From positions 1 through 64,000 of the forward strand of contig CATKHK010000088.1 in the NCBI GenBank assembly GCA_949751835.1: DNA of 64,000 nucleotides, in the 5' to 3' direction. Positions 39,301 to 50,494 of this stretch are shown piece by piece; within the stretch, counting starts at the first letter, position 1, and every line of letters starts with the position of its first letter. The position numbers were made by a program, and so were the translations under genes. A model generated the notes under the pieces. The model was not told the DNA's origin. It searched no databases and worked only from the letters and a program-made list of their open reading frames with translations. The stretch comes from Blepharisma japonicum. Its lineage: Eukaryota > Ciliophora > Heterotrichea > Heterotrichida > Blepharismidae.

Positions 39301-42300
39301 GGCCCTGAATCTATAATAGTTCACTGTTCTCAACCTTTATTACAAGAAAACCCTGATCTTCGTACTGAACTTCTAAATTGACTTTTAGCCCACAAAGAAA
39401 TTTTCCCTAAATGTGACATTAAATCGATGGCACCTAGTATTTTGGCTTGTTTACAAGACAGAAGTGCAAATATCAGAAATTCCGCAGAAATTTTATTTGG
39501 GGAAATTGTCAATTTGATAGGTTTTGATACTTTTCAGCCACTTTTGACTGATATTAAACCAGCAGTTATGAAAACACTTACAGGGATTTTTGATAAATAT
39601 AGAGGGAATGTAGAAATTATTAACGAAAATTTACCAAGGAGGCCACCAGTAAGTGCGAAAAGCAGCTCCAGGTCGAATTCTAAGGGCTCAGTAGGCAGCT
39701 CAGCTAGCAAAAGAACTAATGAAAGTGATGTGTTAAAAACGCCAAAACCTGTAGCGAAAGTACAAGAACAAGCTTCATTAGATCTTTCAATAACTCCTAT
39801 GCCAGGAAAAGAAAAAAGACTGGATTATGAAGCTAAACATAAATGAAATGTAGAGGAGCTTAGACAAGATTATGTTGAAAAGCTAAGAGCAGACATGAAG
39901 GCAGCATTTTCTAATGATTTATTCAACTTGCTATATTCTTCAGATTTCAAAAAACAGATTGAATCTATCCAAATTTTGTCGAATTTATTGAATTCTCAAA
40001 GGAGAGAAATGGAGGATGTGATTGATTTAGTCTTTAAATTTATTTGGCTTAAGCTGTCAGAAGGCAATAATCCACAAATTTATAAGGCTTTGTTTGAGTT
40101 TGCTACACAACTGATTAGTGCTCTGCAAGAGGATAATTATTTGTTAAGTGAAGGAGAAGCAATGCTGTTTCTTCCCATTTTTTGTGAAAAATCGGGACAT
40201 AATAATGCAATTTTCAGGCAAATGATAAGGAATATTATCCATAGTACCGCTAAAATTCACCCTCCAGAAAAAGTGTTTTTAATAGTTTTACAAGGCTTAT
40301 CCTCTAAAAACGCAAGAAGCAAGGTCGAGTGCTTAGACGAATTAACGAGCTTAGTCCAAGAATTTGGATCAGGATTTGTGCAGCCACGAGATCTAAAAAC
40401 AATCGCCAAATCTGTTATCAGCCCTGATAATAACGTCAGAAATTCCGCTGTAGGAACTATAGGTGAATGCTACAAAACTATAGGTGACAAGATATGATCC
40501 TTGATAGGAGAAATCCCTGATAAAGCCAAAGATTTATTAGAACAAAGGTTTAAGTCACTTTCGGGGCCTTCAATTTCTGGCATAAATGTATCAAAGCCGC
40601 CATTAAAAAAAAAAGATGAAGAAAATAAAATAGCAACCCCAAGAGGAAATAAAAATTTTAAATTCGAAGATTTCAAGGAGGTTAATGTCGATACTGAAGA
40701 AGACATTTTTTTGCGGTCACAAAGTGAAGAAATCAAAATTCCTGTAAAATCACCTAGAGAATTAGCTAATAAAAGGCGAGGCACGTATATGCTGAATATT
40801 GATAAAATTGAAGATGAAGCACTGCCGAAGAGTTTTTCTGCAGAAAATATTACAACTCCAAGCTTAGTTATAAGCAGTTCGCTAACAGAAACTTCGAAAA
40901 AAAGCACAGAAGATTCTTTAATTCAAATTCCAAGCATAACTGAAGCTTCGATACACTTTCAGAGTATAGATGAGGCACTAGTTCCGCTTCCAGGCTTAAC
41001 AGATATATCAGTTCAAATTCAAAATTTAGCAGAACCTTCAATTCCTAGCCAATCTTATCAAGTTCCCAATATAGAAATTTCTCGTGAGCCTTATGAAATT
41101 TCGGACAATTTTTCAATCCGAATTTCTCATCAAAATTCTGAACAAATTTCTCATCAAAATTCAGAACAAATTTCTTGCCAAAATTCAGAACAAATTTTAC
41201 GTCAAAACTCAGAACAAATTCTACGTCAAAACTCAGAACAAATTTCTCGCCAAAATTCAGAACAAATTTCTCGCCAAAACTCAGAACAAATTTTTTATCA
41301 AAACTTAGAAAAAATTTCTCGCCAAAATTCAGAAAAAATTTCTCAAATTTCTATTGAAGCCCCTGCTCAATATCCTATGATTCAGCCTCCTCAACCCTCT
41401 ATAACTTTGTCTTCGATTGCAAATATAACTAAAAATAACCTTCCTAAACAAGAAACTGTCCGCGTAAAATGAATAGGAAATCGATTTTCTGAATTTGAAG
41501 CTTTATCAACCCCTTCATCTATCTTAAATAATGAAAATCTTCGCTCTAACCCTCAAAATCCATGCACAATCCTTGATACATACATGAAAACTCTTATAAA
41601 CGGCGATATGTCTTCACGTGTCGATGCTCTTGTCGGCATAAACGACATGATTTTAAATGGTCTTGAAACCTATAAAACAGAATTTCAGCAAAAAGCTGAC
41701 TTATTAATAGACTCAATTTCCAAAGTCTTTATCAGTGTATTTGAAAAGCCAATAGAAGACGTTCCTTTGCGTTTTGCTAAATATTTTTTAAACGTCGTCC
41801 ATAAGGTTTTTTGCACAAAATTAATAATGCAAGAAATCAGTGAAAATTTTTTATTTGCAGTGACTGAACAAATATTTAAAAGGCTGCTTATTGAGAATTT
41901 AGAAAAAATAGGAGATAATAGAGAAGGGGAAATTATGATGAAAACTTTAAATGGAGCTATGCTGAAGGTGTTAGAGAATTGTAAGCCTACAATAGTGTTT
42001 GTGGTGCTTATAAAGCTTTTAAAGAAATATATAAATGATACAAAATTACAAAAAATTCCTGGAATTGTAATTAGGTGCTTATTAAAATTAGGCAAAATTT
42101 TAAGCAGCCTGATTATTCAATTAGAAATTGATAAGGTGCTAATTGTGATGCATGAGTATTTAACTGAAAATAAAACAAAAGCTGCAGCTAATAATGATGA
42201 AATGGTGATAAAAGCTATTAAAACGATAATTAATGAGTTCGTCAATTTGAAAGGAGAAGCAATTTGGGAGTCATATTCTGCTATAAGAAGCCATGAAAAG

Positions 42301-42762
42301 CCTGATGAAAATATAGAAAAATGAATTAATTCATTTCTCGCAAAAAATAGCACAAATGTTATGATAAATGCACCACAGATATTGAAGCCTCCACAAGATC
42401 CTATATTAACCTCAATCTTTTCTCGTTTAAATGAAGAGTCTGACTATGATTCAACAATAAAAGAGCTTTTTGAACATGTCGAAAAAAATCCAAAGACTGA
42501 TTTAGCAGCTTATTTAAGCCAAACCTCACCAGAACTTTATAATAAAATTACAGAAGATCTACACAAGCTTAGAGAAAATAAAAACGCAGAAAAAGAGCCA
42601 CAAACAGATGAAAGCTTAAATATTCAAGAATTTCAAAATCGCTTAGCTATGATGAAACAACGATATGGCTTGTCTGCTTCAAACCAGCCGATACAGCTAA
42701 GCACAAATTTGACGGAATTAAAAGCCAAATTTAGCAATTTACTAAATAAAGTAAACGAATAA
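36310..42762 (+). CDS. XMAP215/Dis1/chTOG-family microtubule polymerase
   Basis: 2150 residues from ATG 36310 to TAA 42760 with at least a dozen TGA-Trp (37204, 38239, 38278, 38998, 39379, 39844, 40495, 41470, 42322 among them). After an acidic, Pro-rich start come five TOG-type HEAT arrays at about 80-300, 325-560, 640-880, 895-1130 and 1180-1400. Typical TOG helix pairs are ESKAWKTRVKALEELAGLL, EKWVEKKAALEELNAEL, WRVRKEGLEAVEAII and PSVKINTSQWLERVF. Linkers are basic with Ser/Pro. A Ser/Thr-rich region follows with an 8-residue tandem repeat (1605-1676), then C-terminal helices (1755-2000) and a short tail. Length and TOG number match animal chTOG. It would add tubulin at microtubule plus ends and centrosome-like sites, fitting a ciliate with a dense cortex. 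Confidence 0.92.
41122..41337 (+). repeat. 24-bp coding minisatellite (QNSEQ repeat), nine units
   Basis: Nine 8-residue units of the form IS[H/R/C]QNSEQ inside the TOG gene. Units 1-7 differ by one or two residues; units 8 and 9 end in EK. The frame is kept. Such repeats commonly vary in number between strains. Confidence 0.9.
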
Positions 42763-42985
42763 GGTCTGATATTAAAGGCAAGGTTAAAAAGTAATTAAAA
42801 ATTATTTCAAATGGTAAAATTAACTATTTAAATATCGTTATTTATAAATGTGCAAGATTTTTGTGATTCAAATGAATATTGTTAATTTTAAAAATAAATT
42901 GCAATTTACGATTTTGAAAATTCAGTGAATTTTAAATGAATTCAAAATAACCAATTATTTATAATTTTTAATAATTCACAAAAAA

Positions 42986-44473
42986 ATGGGTTGTATTTCG
43001 AATTCAGCACGCAAAGGGACCGTTACTAAAGCAAATAAATCGCAAGAATCAAAAGTTGTTTCAAGTACTGAGGATCTTCAAATCCAACCCAGGCAATTTG
43101 TAGTCCATAAGGAAACAGACATTTTAAAAGACTATACAATGGGACCTAAGCTGGGATCAGGGGCATTTGGGTCTGTAAGAGTAGGGACACATAAAATATC
43201 AGGACAGCAAAGAGCAATAAAAACTATTAAAAAATCAAGCATCTCTGAAGACCAACTAGTGAAAGATAAATTCTTTGCTGAAGTGGAAGTTCTGAAAACA
43301 GCTGATCATCCTAACATTGTTAGACTTTATGAATTCTATGAAGACCAGCTACATTTTCATTTAGTTACAGAGCTTGTAAAAGGAGGAGAATTATTCGATT
43401 ATATAGTATCAAGCAAAAACCTATCCGAGCCAGTTGCTGCACATTTTTTCAAACAAATTTTAAGTGCAGTTAATTATTGCCATACAAATGGTATTGTACA
43501 CAGAGACCTAAAGCCTGAAAATCTTTTATTAGATCGACAAGACTCATCTGCAACTTTAAAAGTCATCGATTTCGGTACTTCAATAGTAATCGACCATTCT
43601 AAAAGATTAACGCATAGATATGGAACTTCATATTACATCGCACCTGAAGTGTTAAAAAAAAATTATGATGAAAAATGCGACATATGAAGCTGTGGGGTAA
43701 TTTTATATATTTTGCTCAGTGGGAAACCACCATTTTATGGTGAAACTGATTCAGAAATCCTAGCGAGGGTAGAAAAAGGGGTTTACCAAATGAAAGGTGC
43801 CACCTGGGACCGTGTCTCAGTAAATGCAAAAAACCTCATAAAATCAATGCTAAATATGAAGCCTCAAGAAAGACCCTCAGCATCCGAATGCTTAGAAAGC
43901 AACTGGCTGATTTTAATGCCAGAAGCCACAAATCAATCATCAATTTTGACAGCAGAAGCCTTAGAAAACTTAACCTCATTTCGAGCAGAAAAAAAGCTCC
44001 AACACGCAGTAATGACGTTTATAGCTACACAGCTTATGAATAAAAACGAAGTTTCCCAGCTTTCCCAAGCTTTTAGAGCTCTTGATGCAAATGGTGACGG
44101 AAAACTTAGCAAAGATGAGCTATTAGCACAATACCAAAGTACTATGGGATTAAACCAAGCTGAGGAAGAAGTAGAAAGGATAATGAAAGAAGTTGATGTA
44201 GATGGGAATGGATTTATTGACTACTCAGAATTCATTATGGCTTCAGCAAAACGAGAATCTCTACTTTCTAAACAAAATTTGGAAAATGCATTCAGGTTGT
44301 TTGATTATGATAATAGTGGAAAAATTTCTGCAAAAGAAATTAGGAATATCCTTGGGAGAGAGGTGATTTCAAATGATGAGGTTTGGAGAGATCTTGTAGG
44401 GCAAGTGGATCAAAATGGAGATGGAGAAATCGATTTAAGAGAATTCAAAGAAATGATGTTAAGGTTATTTTAA
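42986..44473 (+). CDS. Calcium-dependent protein kinase (CDPK)
   Basis: 495 residues, ATG 42986 to TAA, with TGA-Trp at 43685 (KCDIWSCGVILY). The N-terminus MGCISNSARKG fits N-myristoylation at Gly2 and palmitoylation at Cys3, so it is probably membrane-bound. The kinase domain begins near residue 50 (LGSGAFGSVRVG), with the Lys of AIKTIKK, catalytic loop HRDLKPENLLL near 172, DFGTS and APEVL all intact. After a junction helix come four canonical EF-hands: DANGDGKLSKDE, DVDGNGFIDYSE, DYDNSGKISAKE and DQNGDGEIDLRE. All loop ligands are present, so four calcium ions should bind. Typical length for a CDPK of plants, apicomplexans and ciliates. Confidence 0.97.
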
Positions 44474-44515
44474 ATAAATATAAATTTCTGCTCAATATCA
44501 ATTAGAGTTATTTTC

Positions 44516-45733
44516 CTAGCTATTTTTAATTTTAATTTCCCCAAATTTTCTCTCCCCTAAGCTGAATCTATAAATAAATTTGCATTCAGTCACAAAACTC
44601 ATTGTATCCTCTGAGAACGCTATATATGCTATAGCATTATCCTTGAAAATAATAGGAATATTTAGCTTAGTCCATACAAAAATATCCATTACCCCACTTT
44701 CATATGCTGACCCATCACTTTCTAAAATATAGCTTTTTCTTCCTCTACTAAGAGTTACATATACAAAATCAGGATTTAAATCGAAATTCAGGGTCGAAAA
44801 AGACTTTACCTCAGTGTCATACAAGCAAGGGTGACTTTGGCCATTTCCTATAACTAAAATAAACTGCCCCATAGCAGCACATGAACAATAGTCAGCTGGC
44901 TCAGGCATCGAAGGCAATTTAAACCAAACATTGTCCTTTATAGAGTATTTATAAGATTTATCGACAGACCTTTCTCCATATTTTGTACCTCCAAATGAGT
45001 ATACATAATTTTCATGATATATTGAGCCTGAAGCAGAAAGTGATTTATATATCGGCGCAAGATAATTAATAGATAAAGAAGAATCAAGGGAAAAAGTAAT
45101 TTTAGGGTATTTGGATTTGCGCCCTGCATTGCCAAAACAAAATAATTTATTTCCAGGGATTTGACATATAGAGATTGTTGAATTTATAGCTTCTGGGAGA
45201 TTCAAAGGAATTTCTTTTTTTTCAAGTGTCACTAGGTCGATTTTAGTAATGATTTTGGAGTTCTTTTTAAAATAATAAAGCAAATTTGTATCAAAATTGG
45301 GAGATTCTGCTTGAGGCTCTACATATGATTCTAATTTTTGGCTAAAATCTTCTGCTTTTTCTTTAAAATTCTCAATTTCATCTAAAACTCTACTATAGCT
45401 TTCAATTAAATTTTGAATTTTTTCTATTAGTTTCGTATCAATGCCATAGGAGTTTTCTAATTCCTTTTTGATTTCTTCTGCATTTTGCTTATGTTGGTTA
45501 CAATATAATCGTTCTACTACTAAATCTTTATTATACTCCTCTATGCCAGTTTTAATTTCTCCAAACAATCTTGGCTTCCTTACTGGATTATGACACATTA
45601 AAAGCTTATCAAACCTTGATCTAATAAACTCGAGACTCCTTGAAAGTGATTTTAAGTCCTTCTCTATTCTCCATTTCTCTATCTCTGCAGTTTTTACAGC
45701 AATTTCTATTCAATTGTTTTCTGTCATTTCCAT
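44516..45733 (-). CDS. B-box-like/coiled-coil/kelch-type propeller protein
   Basis: 405 residues from ATG 45733, the first ATG after an in-frame stop; a TGA-Trp (TENNWIEIAV) lies near the start, so a start at the Met near residue 46 would be too short. The N-terminus has a helical stretch and a reduced Cys/His cluster (CHNPVRKP, LYCNQHKQ), then a coiled coil to about residue 150. The rest is a beta-propeller of kelch type (HENYVYSFGGTKYGERSVDK, YKYSIKDNVWFKLPSMPEP, CSCAAMGQFILVIGNG). Kelch propellers bind partner proteins, often as substrate receptors or cytoskeletal linkers; no BTB domain is present. Its ATG is 36 nt from the stop of the PP2C gene upstream on the same strand. Confidence 0.85.
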
Positions 45734-45769
45734 TTACTAAACAAAAAGGATTTTATAAGATTATATGCA

Positions 45770-46765
45770 TTAAAACATGAATTTTTTTGAGGCAAATTTT
45801 GGGGTTGTTTCTATGTTCATTGTGGTGTCTTCTTCATCAGACTCCATATCAACGTCAAGTAACCTTTCTTTTAGTCTTGAATTTTTAAAGTACCGGAGAT
45901 CTACTACAATGGTTGTTATATTGTCTTTACTCCCACTGCTTATTGCAAATTCCGCTACAGCTTCTGCTAGTAGCTCAATTTTTACATCCTTTCTTTCCCT
46001 CAGGAAATTTCCAAGCCCATCTATATCCCAGTTATTAAAAATCCCATCACTTGCCAATACTAAAAACAAGTCGCTTTCTTGTATTTCCTTCTGAGCGACA
46101 TATGGTTCTGCTATCAAAAACTGCTTAAACCCTTGATCTCCAATGCTTCTTGTTATAGCCATCGTCCCTTGTACCCTAGGAATTCTTCCTACAGGTATCA
46201 CATAGCCTCCAGCTTTTTCAATCCTGGCTTGTTCATCTAGATCAGTAGCTACATGGTCTTTAGTCAACAATTCACAAGAGCTTTCACTAACCAAAATTGC
46301 CCTTGAGTCTCCTACATTTCCTACTAAAATTCTCCCATTTTCTATTATAGCTACAGTTGCAGTTGTTCCATCTTTTAAAGTTTGCGCTGAGTCACAAAAG
46401 CAGCGGTCAGTTTCAAGAAAAGCTTGAATTAAGCTGTTTTCTTCGAATGACCTGATTTTGTTGAGTAAATGCTGAGATGAGTATACTGCGGCTTGGATCC
46501 CTGAATGGCCGTCAAATACTCCAAAACCGATAAACGGCTTTGAGGGGTCGTGCAAAATGCTGAAAGTATCTTCCATTCTCTGCCGGAATGGGCCTTTTTT
46601 AGCAGAAATTGAATAAAATTCGCCATGGGCGAGCTGGTCTTTTCATGGTTTTTCTTCAATTTTTTTGGGAAGTTTTTTCTTAGGGCAAGTCGTGTTTATT
46701 TTTTTGATATTCAGTTTGAGGATTTTCTTTTTGCTTGGGGCTGTAACGCATACCTCGGAGAACAT
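45770..46765 (-). CDS. PP2C-family Ser/Thr phosphatase
   Basis: ATG 46765 (MFSEVCVTAPSKKK) to TAA 45770, 331 residues, with a TGA-Trp in EEKPWKDQLAHGE. I chose this start because it is the first ATG after an in-frame TAA and adds the expected PP2C first strands (FYSISAKKGPFRQRMEDT); the internal ATG of MEDT would cut the fold. Residues 5-45 are strongly basic. Metal and core motifs are complete: MEDTFSI, FGVFDGHSG, DGTTATVAII, VGNVGDSRAIL, MAITRSIGDQGF, VLASDGIFNNWD, SGSKDNITTIVVDL. Close to the compact single-domain type. The C-terminal 40 residues are acidic. Confidence 0.95.
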
Positions 46766-47231
46766 AATGAACGTAGTTTAATATATGGTGATATATCTAT
46801 AAATGATGCTAAAATTCTTTTAAAACAAGATAAGTTTAGGTAATATTTTTGGAAGAAGGAAGAATGGGGTAAATGAGAGGAAAAGAGGAAGGGATAACTG
46901 ATATTTTGGCAAAGTTAAAATCATGAATTCTAGTGAAGCTCATAAAAGTGTAACTGATAACTAGAGAAGCTTAGTTTAAAATTGTAAATTCGATTATAAT
47001 TAAATTGGCTAAAGATAAATAGCCATTTTGTAACGAAGATAGTAATACGATAGTAATTAAGAGTCAAGAAGCTTCTTTATAAAATATTAAGTTTATCAGG
47101 ATTATTTAGTCCCTATTTCAATTAAAGTCTAATAATAAGCCTAAATATGAGAAATTGGTAAAACTCATGTAGAAGATCGTTTTTAGTTAATTTATTATAA
47201 TAAAGTGACCTTAATTATCATAATAAAATTC
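46766..47231. other. Gap without recognised gene
   Basis: About 465 nt, AT-rich. Upstream region of the PP2C gene and downstream region of the BSD gene, both on the minus strand. I see no RNA gene or credible frame. Confidence 0.55.
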
Positions 47232-47939
47232 TTATTCAGGCTCTAAATTTTCATCTTCAATTAGAAATGCTGCTTCAATGTCCTTCATGTCTTCAACCTT
47301 TTCTTCTTTTTTCTCCTCTTCAATTTCAATTTTATTCTCCTCCCCTTCCAATTTTCTAACTCTTTCTTCTAACTTTTCAATCCTTTCCAATGCTTTTCTC
47401 AGTTCATCCTTCAACTCTTGCACTTCACTTTTTGCTTTAACTCTTGCTCTTAGAGGCTTTTTTTCAATATCAGCTTTTAGCTCTTTTTCTAATTCGTCCA
47501 TTAATTCCTTGTGTACATCATCAAGCTCAGTGTCACCTTTTTTCCCTGAGAATTTATTCAAAATTTCTTCCTTTACCCTTTCTACATTATAAAAATAACT
47601 TTTCCAAAAGAGTTCTTCTGATGTGCACCTTGGGACTAAACTTCTGAACAATTCTCTTAAATTTGCATCAATTTTCATAACCTCTGTAATTATTTCGACT
47701 TTTTCGTCTAAATTAAACTCAAAAAAGCTGGTTTCTTTATTGCTTCGGAAGATCAGAAGATTTTTCTCATTATTAGAAATTTCTAAAATCGCGTCTTTCA
47801 GGACGTCGGTGATGCTGCCTTTTATATTGAGTTCTTTGGCTTTTTCTTTATAGTCTTCCCATGGGAGTAGCAATTGGCCTTCTTTGGCTTCTTCTTTGCC
47901 TCCTACGACTGTGTTGACAAAAGATATTAAACCTCTCAT
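47232..47939 (-). CDS. BSD-domain protein
   Basis: ATG 47939 (MRGLISFVNTVVGG) to TAA 47232, 235 residues. Around residues 100-130 the sequence DANLRELFRSLVPRCTSEELFWKSYFYNVE fits the BSD domain, including the conserved FW pair followed by YFY. The second half is a highly charged coiled coil (ELKDELRKALERIEKLEERV) ending in a run of Glu/Lys. Small BSD proteins of this layout (BSDC1/SYAP1-like) are found across eukaryotes, but their biochemical role is poorly defined. I chose the ATG at 47939 rather than an upstream non-ATG extension, because that extension is simply the reverse of the neighbouring gene. Confidence 0.85.
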   Translation of the reverse strand: MRGLISFVNTVVGGKEEAKEGQLLLPWEDYKEKAKELNIKGSITDVLKDAILEISNNEKNLLIFRSNKETSFFEFNLDEKVEIITEVMKIDANLRELFRSLVPRCTSEELFWKSYFYNVERVKEEILNKFSGKKGDTELDDVHKELMDELEKELKADIEKKPLRARVKAKSEVQELKDELRKALERIEKLEERVRKLEGEENKIEIEEEKKEEKVEDMKDIEAAFLIEDENLEPE

Positions 47940-47946
47940 AATATTA
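47940..47946. promoter_or_regulatory. Seven-base space between two divergent start codons
   Basis: The bases ATAATAT are all that separate the ATG of the BSD gene (minus, 47939) from the ATG of the two-TM gene (plus, 47947). Any core promoter and 5' UTR must overlap the opposite coding region, or one of the genes starts at a downstream ATG. Confidence 0.6.
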
Positions 47947-48366
47947 ATGAATAAAAAGGAGATTATCGAAGATAAAGAAGACCCAAGAGAAACCTCAAGA
48001 AAAATTTTTAACCTTATATGGGACAATTTTAATAAAGAATATTTTAGCAAGACCAGAAAATCACTATATATAGGCTTTGGAGGACCTTTTATTGTGTGGG
48101 CTGGATTTGGGATATACAACCCAAGACACCCTGTGAAATCGATTTTAATGATTAGTGTAGGGGTAGGTGGACTTTTACATGCTTTTGTGCAGCTTTCAAG
48201 AGATATTTATGCAGTTGCAGACACTGATACAGATGTTGGGGCGAAAATGAGGCTTTATCATCAAAAATTAGCTATGCATAGTTTCTTTTTTCCTTATTTT
48301 AAGCATGAAACTCTCCGTGCTATAGAACACAGAAAAAAATTAGAGGAATCAAAATCCTCAAAATAA
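47947..48366 (+). CDS. Small two-transmembrane protein, unknown
   Basis: ATG 47947 (MNKKEIIEDKEDPRE) to TAA 48364, 139 residues. A charged N-terminal part (NLIWDNFNKEYFSKTRKS) is followed by two hydrophobic segments at about 42-60 (LYIGFGGPFIVWAGFGIY) and 67-85 (ILMISVGVGGLLHAFVQLS), then a soluble, basic C-terminal helix (ALHR-type: FKHETLRAIEHRKKLEE). No targeting signal apart from the membrane segments. Size and layout suit a small organelle membrane protein, for example mitochondrial, but this is inference. Possible alternative starts upstream would overlap the BSD coding region. Confidence 0.7.
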   Translation: MNKKEIIEDKEDPRETSRKIFNLIWDNFNKEYFSKTRKSLYIGFGGPFIVWAGFGIYNPRHPVKSILMISVGVGGLLHAFVQLSRDIYAVADTDTDVGAKMRLYHQKLAMHSFFFPYFKHETLRAIEHRKKLEESKSSK

Positions 48367-48407
48367 TTATTATTCGTTATTTTAATAATTTATAATATCT
48401 AAGTTTA

Positions 48408-48752
48408 ATGAGCCGTATACCATTTGCCCAGCTGGTGATCTTTATATAGAAAGAAGAAGCTGAAAGACTCGTCAATAGACTCGTTGATGAGACCTTAGCA
48501 GAACTTCCTTACCAAGAAGACCAAGTTGAATCATGGTGCAGCAACATCCCACAAGCGATTATTAGGAATCTTCATGAGTTTAACAAAGGTTTTAAGTTTT
48601 GTGCGACCTGTGTAATCACAAGGAAAAATTCAAGCTCGCTTCATATAAATTCTACCTGCCTGTGGAACCCTTCACTTGACGGATTTATTGTGGTTAAATG
48701 GGAAAATGCTACTATGCATTGCATAATTAACGTATTCGCTATTGCTCTTTAA
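48408..48752 (+). CDS. Tctex1-type dynein light chain
   Basis: Built from exon 1 (48408-48434, nine codons: MSRIPFAQL), a 15-nt intron (48435-48449) and exon 2 (48450-48752), giving 109 residues. The C-terminal half carries the family pattern: VESWCSNIPQAIIRNLHEF, KFCATCVITRKNSSSLHINS, CLWNPSLDGFIVVKWENAT, MHCIINVFAIAL. This matches Tctex1/DYNLT light chains, which dimerise and bind the dynein intermediate chain and cargo, in cytoplasm or cilia. Length is normal (105-115). It starts 41 nt after the stop of the two-TM gene and ends 15 nt before the stop of the convergent coiled-coil gene. Confidence 0.95.
48435..48449 (+). other. 15-nt intron in the Tctex1 gene
   Basis: GTGATCTTTATATAG, containing an in-frame TAG; the only one of the five with GTG rather than GTA at its start. 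Confidence 0.9.
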
Positions 48753-48767
48753 ACATTAGGTTATTTA

Positions 48768-49748
48768 TTATATAAAAATCTTCGTCTGGGATTCTAAGTT
48801 GGGGAGCTTGAGATAAGTAGATTTTTTATGAAGGACTGGAAATTGGGTTTTTGAGGAATTTTTACGGGTAAAAGATGGTTTTTCGTAAATAGACTTTGAA
48901 AGGAGAAAGGACTCGCTTGTATTGATGCTTGGGAAGTAGGAGTGCTTTTCAAGATCAGAGAGGCGGGTTTTTAGGTGCTGATTTTCGCTGAGGAGAGTTG
49001 GGATTATAGTGCATTGGTTAAGTAAATTTTTAATTTCTATTTCCCTTGCTTCTAGCTCTTTTTGGAGATTGATTTTATCGCTTTCAAGATCTTTAATTGT
49101 TTCTTCAATTAGTTTATATTCGTTTGATAAGTTTCTTTCTTTATTTTCCTCAACTTGTTTTTGTTTTAATTTTTCATTTTCTTGATTAATAATGATGGAA
49201 TCATAGACATCTTTAATTTTTGTCAAAATAAGTCCGAATTCTTTATCTTTTTTGATAACTAGATTAAAAATTTCACTATAAACCATAAAATTTTTTCCAT
49301 TTTTATCAATTTGGCTCAATTTTTCATATATTTTTCTATTCGAAAAATCTTCAATTTTTGTCGTGGTATTGCTTTTGCAAACTAAATTAGAGGAAACTGA
49401 TTCGTTGTCTGAATTGATAAAAACTGGGTAAGCAGCATTTGAAAAAGATTTTGGGTTTTGGATGCAAATTGGTGACGTATCCCATAAATTTTCATTGGAA
49501 TTTTGGCAATCTAGGATAGGCGTAAAATCCTTTGCAAACGTAAAATGCCGAACTCGTCGAATATTTTTATCTAAATTTGCTAATTTAGGCTTTTTATAGC
49601 CCATTTTTTTTGAACATGCATTGCAACTTAAGTTCATTGGAGAACAGCTTGAATTTATAGCAGATGGGGTTGACTCATCAGAGTCTATTATCTTGCTTAT
49701 TTTGATCTGATTTTGGCTTGCTTTTTTAGAAATTAAATTAAAGTTCAT
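48768..49748 (-). CDS. Coiled-coil protein with a TSNAXIP1-like N-terminal segment
   Basis: ATG 49748 (MNFNLISKKASQNQIK) to TAA 48768, 326 residues. The first 130 residues are polar, Ser/Asn-rich and hold two Cys pairs (SCNACSKK). Around 140-190 the sequence IYEKLSQIDKNGKNFMVYSE...KDKEFGLILTKIKDVYDSII resembles the domain of translin-associated factor X-interacting protein 1, which in other protists occurs in ciliary coiled-coil proteins. A coiled coil follows (LIEETIKDLESDKINLQKEL). The tail is basic and Ser-rich. Domain assignment is by eye and moderate. Its stop is 15 nt from that of the Tctex1 gene. Confidence 0.75.
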   Translation of the reverse strand: MNFNLISKKASQNQIKISKIIDSDESTPSAINSSCSPMNLSCNACSKKMGYKKPKLANLDKNIRRVRHFTFAKDFTPILDCQNSNENLWDTSPICIQNPKSFSNAAYPVFINSDNESVSSNLVCKSNTTTKIEDFSNRKIYEKLSQIDKNGKNFMVYSEIFNLVIKKDKEFGLILTKIKDVYDSIIINQENEKLKQKQVEENKERNLSNEYKLIEETIKDLESDKINLQKELEAREIEIKNLLNQCTIIPTLLSENQHLKTRLSDLEKHSYFPSINTSESFLLSKSIYEKPSFTRKNSSKTQFPVLHKKSTYLKLPNLESQTKIFI

Positions 49749-50494
49749 TATATTTATAAATAAATCAAATTTCACATATTTTTATGTTAATCACAGGCGA
49801 TTACTTGATAATAAATACCATTTCAAAAACATTTAATTAAAGATGAGAGTATATATATCAGGAATTCTTGGAATTTAGGAAAATTGTTTAAATTTTTTGG
49901 AGATTTTATTGCCAACAAGAAAAAAAAAACAAAAAATTTTAATAATAAAATTAAATCAACTTACCTAAAAATTATTCACTAGAGCATGTATAATATTTTA
50001 TAGCATTTATTAAATTATAATTTCACTTTTTGATGAGTTCTATAAATATAAATTAAGCAACTGCTAGAAATAATCATTAATTAGATATATAGGTAGAGAG
50101 AAAAGGGTGAATTGTTCAATTAGCCCGATTTAAGTCATCATTATACGATTAAATAATTTTAAAGTAGCACTTCAATGTATAAGCAATAAAAGAGATTTAA
50201 TAAAAAATTAAAATTTATTAGCAACAAATAATCTTTTATAATTTAAATCTAAAATCGAATAAGCTAGTGATTTATAATTTTAATAAAAACTGCAATAAAA
50301 CTAATTAAAGACAATAGTAAATTAAAATAAATTATTTTTTAAGCTTAAATTACTATATCATAATATTTATTTAATATACAGAAAATGATAAATGCAGAGG
50401 TCACTTCTCAAGCTAACTTCCTATGCAGCTCAATTATTACTAGAAAAATGTTTTAAATTAGCATAAATCATACTTTTCCTATAAAAGGCCTAAT
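49749..50494. other. Gene-free AT-rich gap
   Basis: About 745 nt of very AT-rich DNA between two minus-strand genes. Poly-A and poly-T runs, no credible frame, no RNA gene recognised. Confidence 0.6.

Noticed and set aside
47278-47853. Plus-strand Ser/Phe-rich frames opposite the BSD gene
   Set aside because: They are antisense shadows of the Glu/Lys-rich coiled coil; the BSD domain is clear on the other strand.
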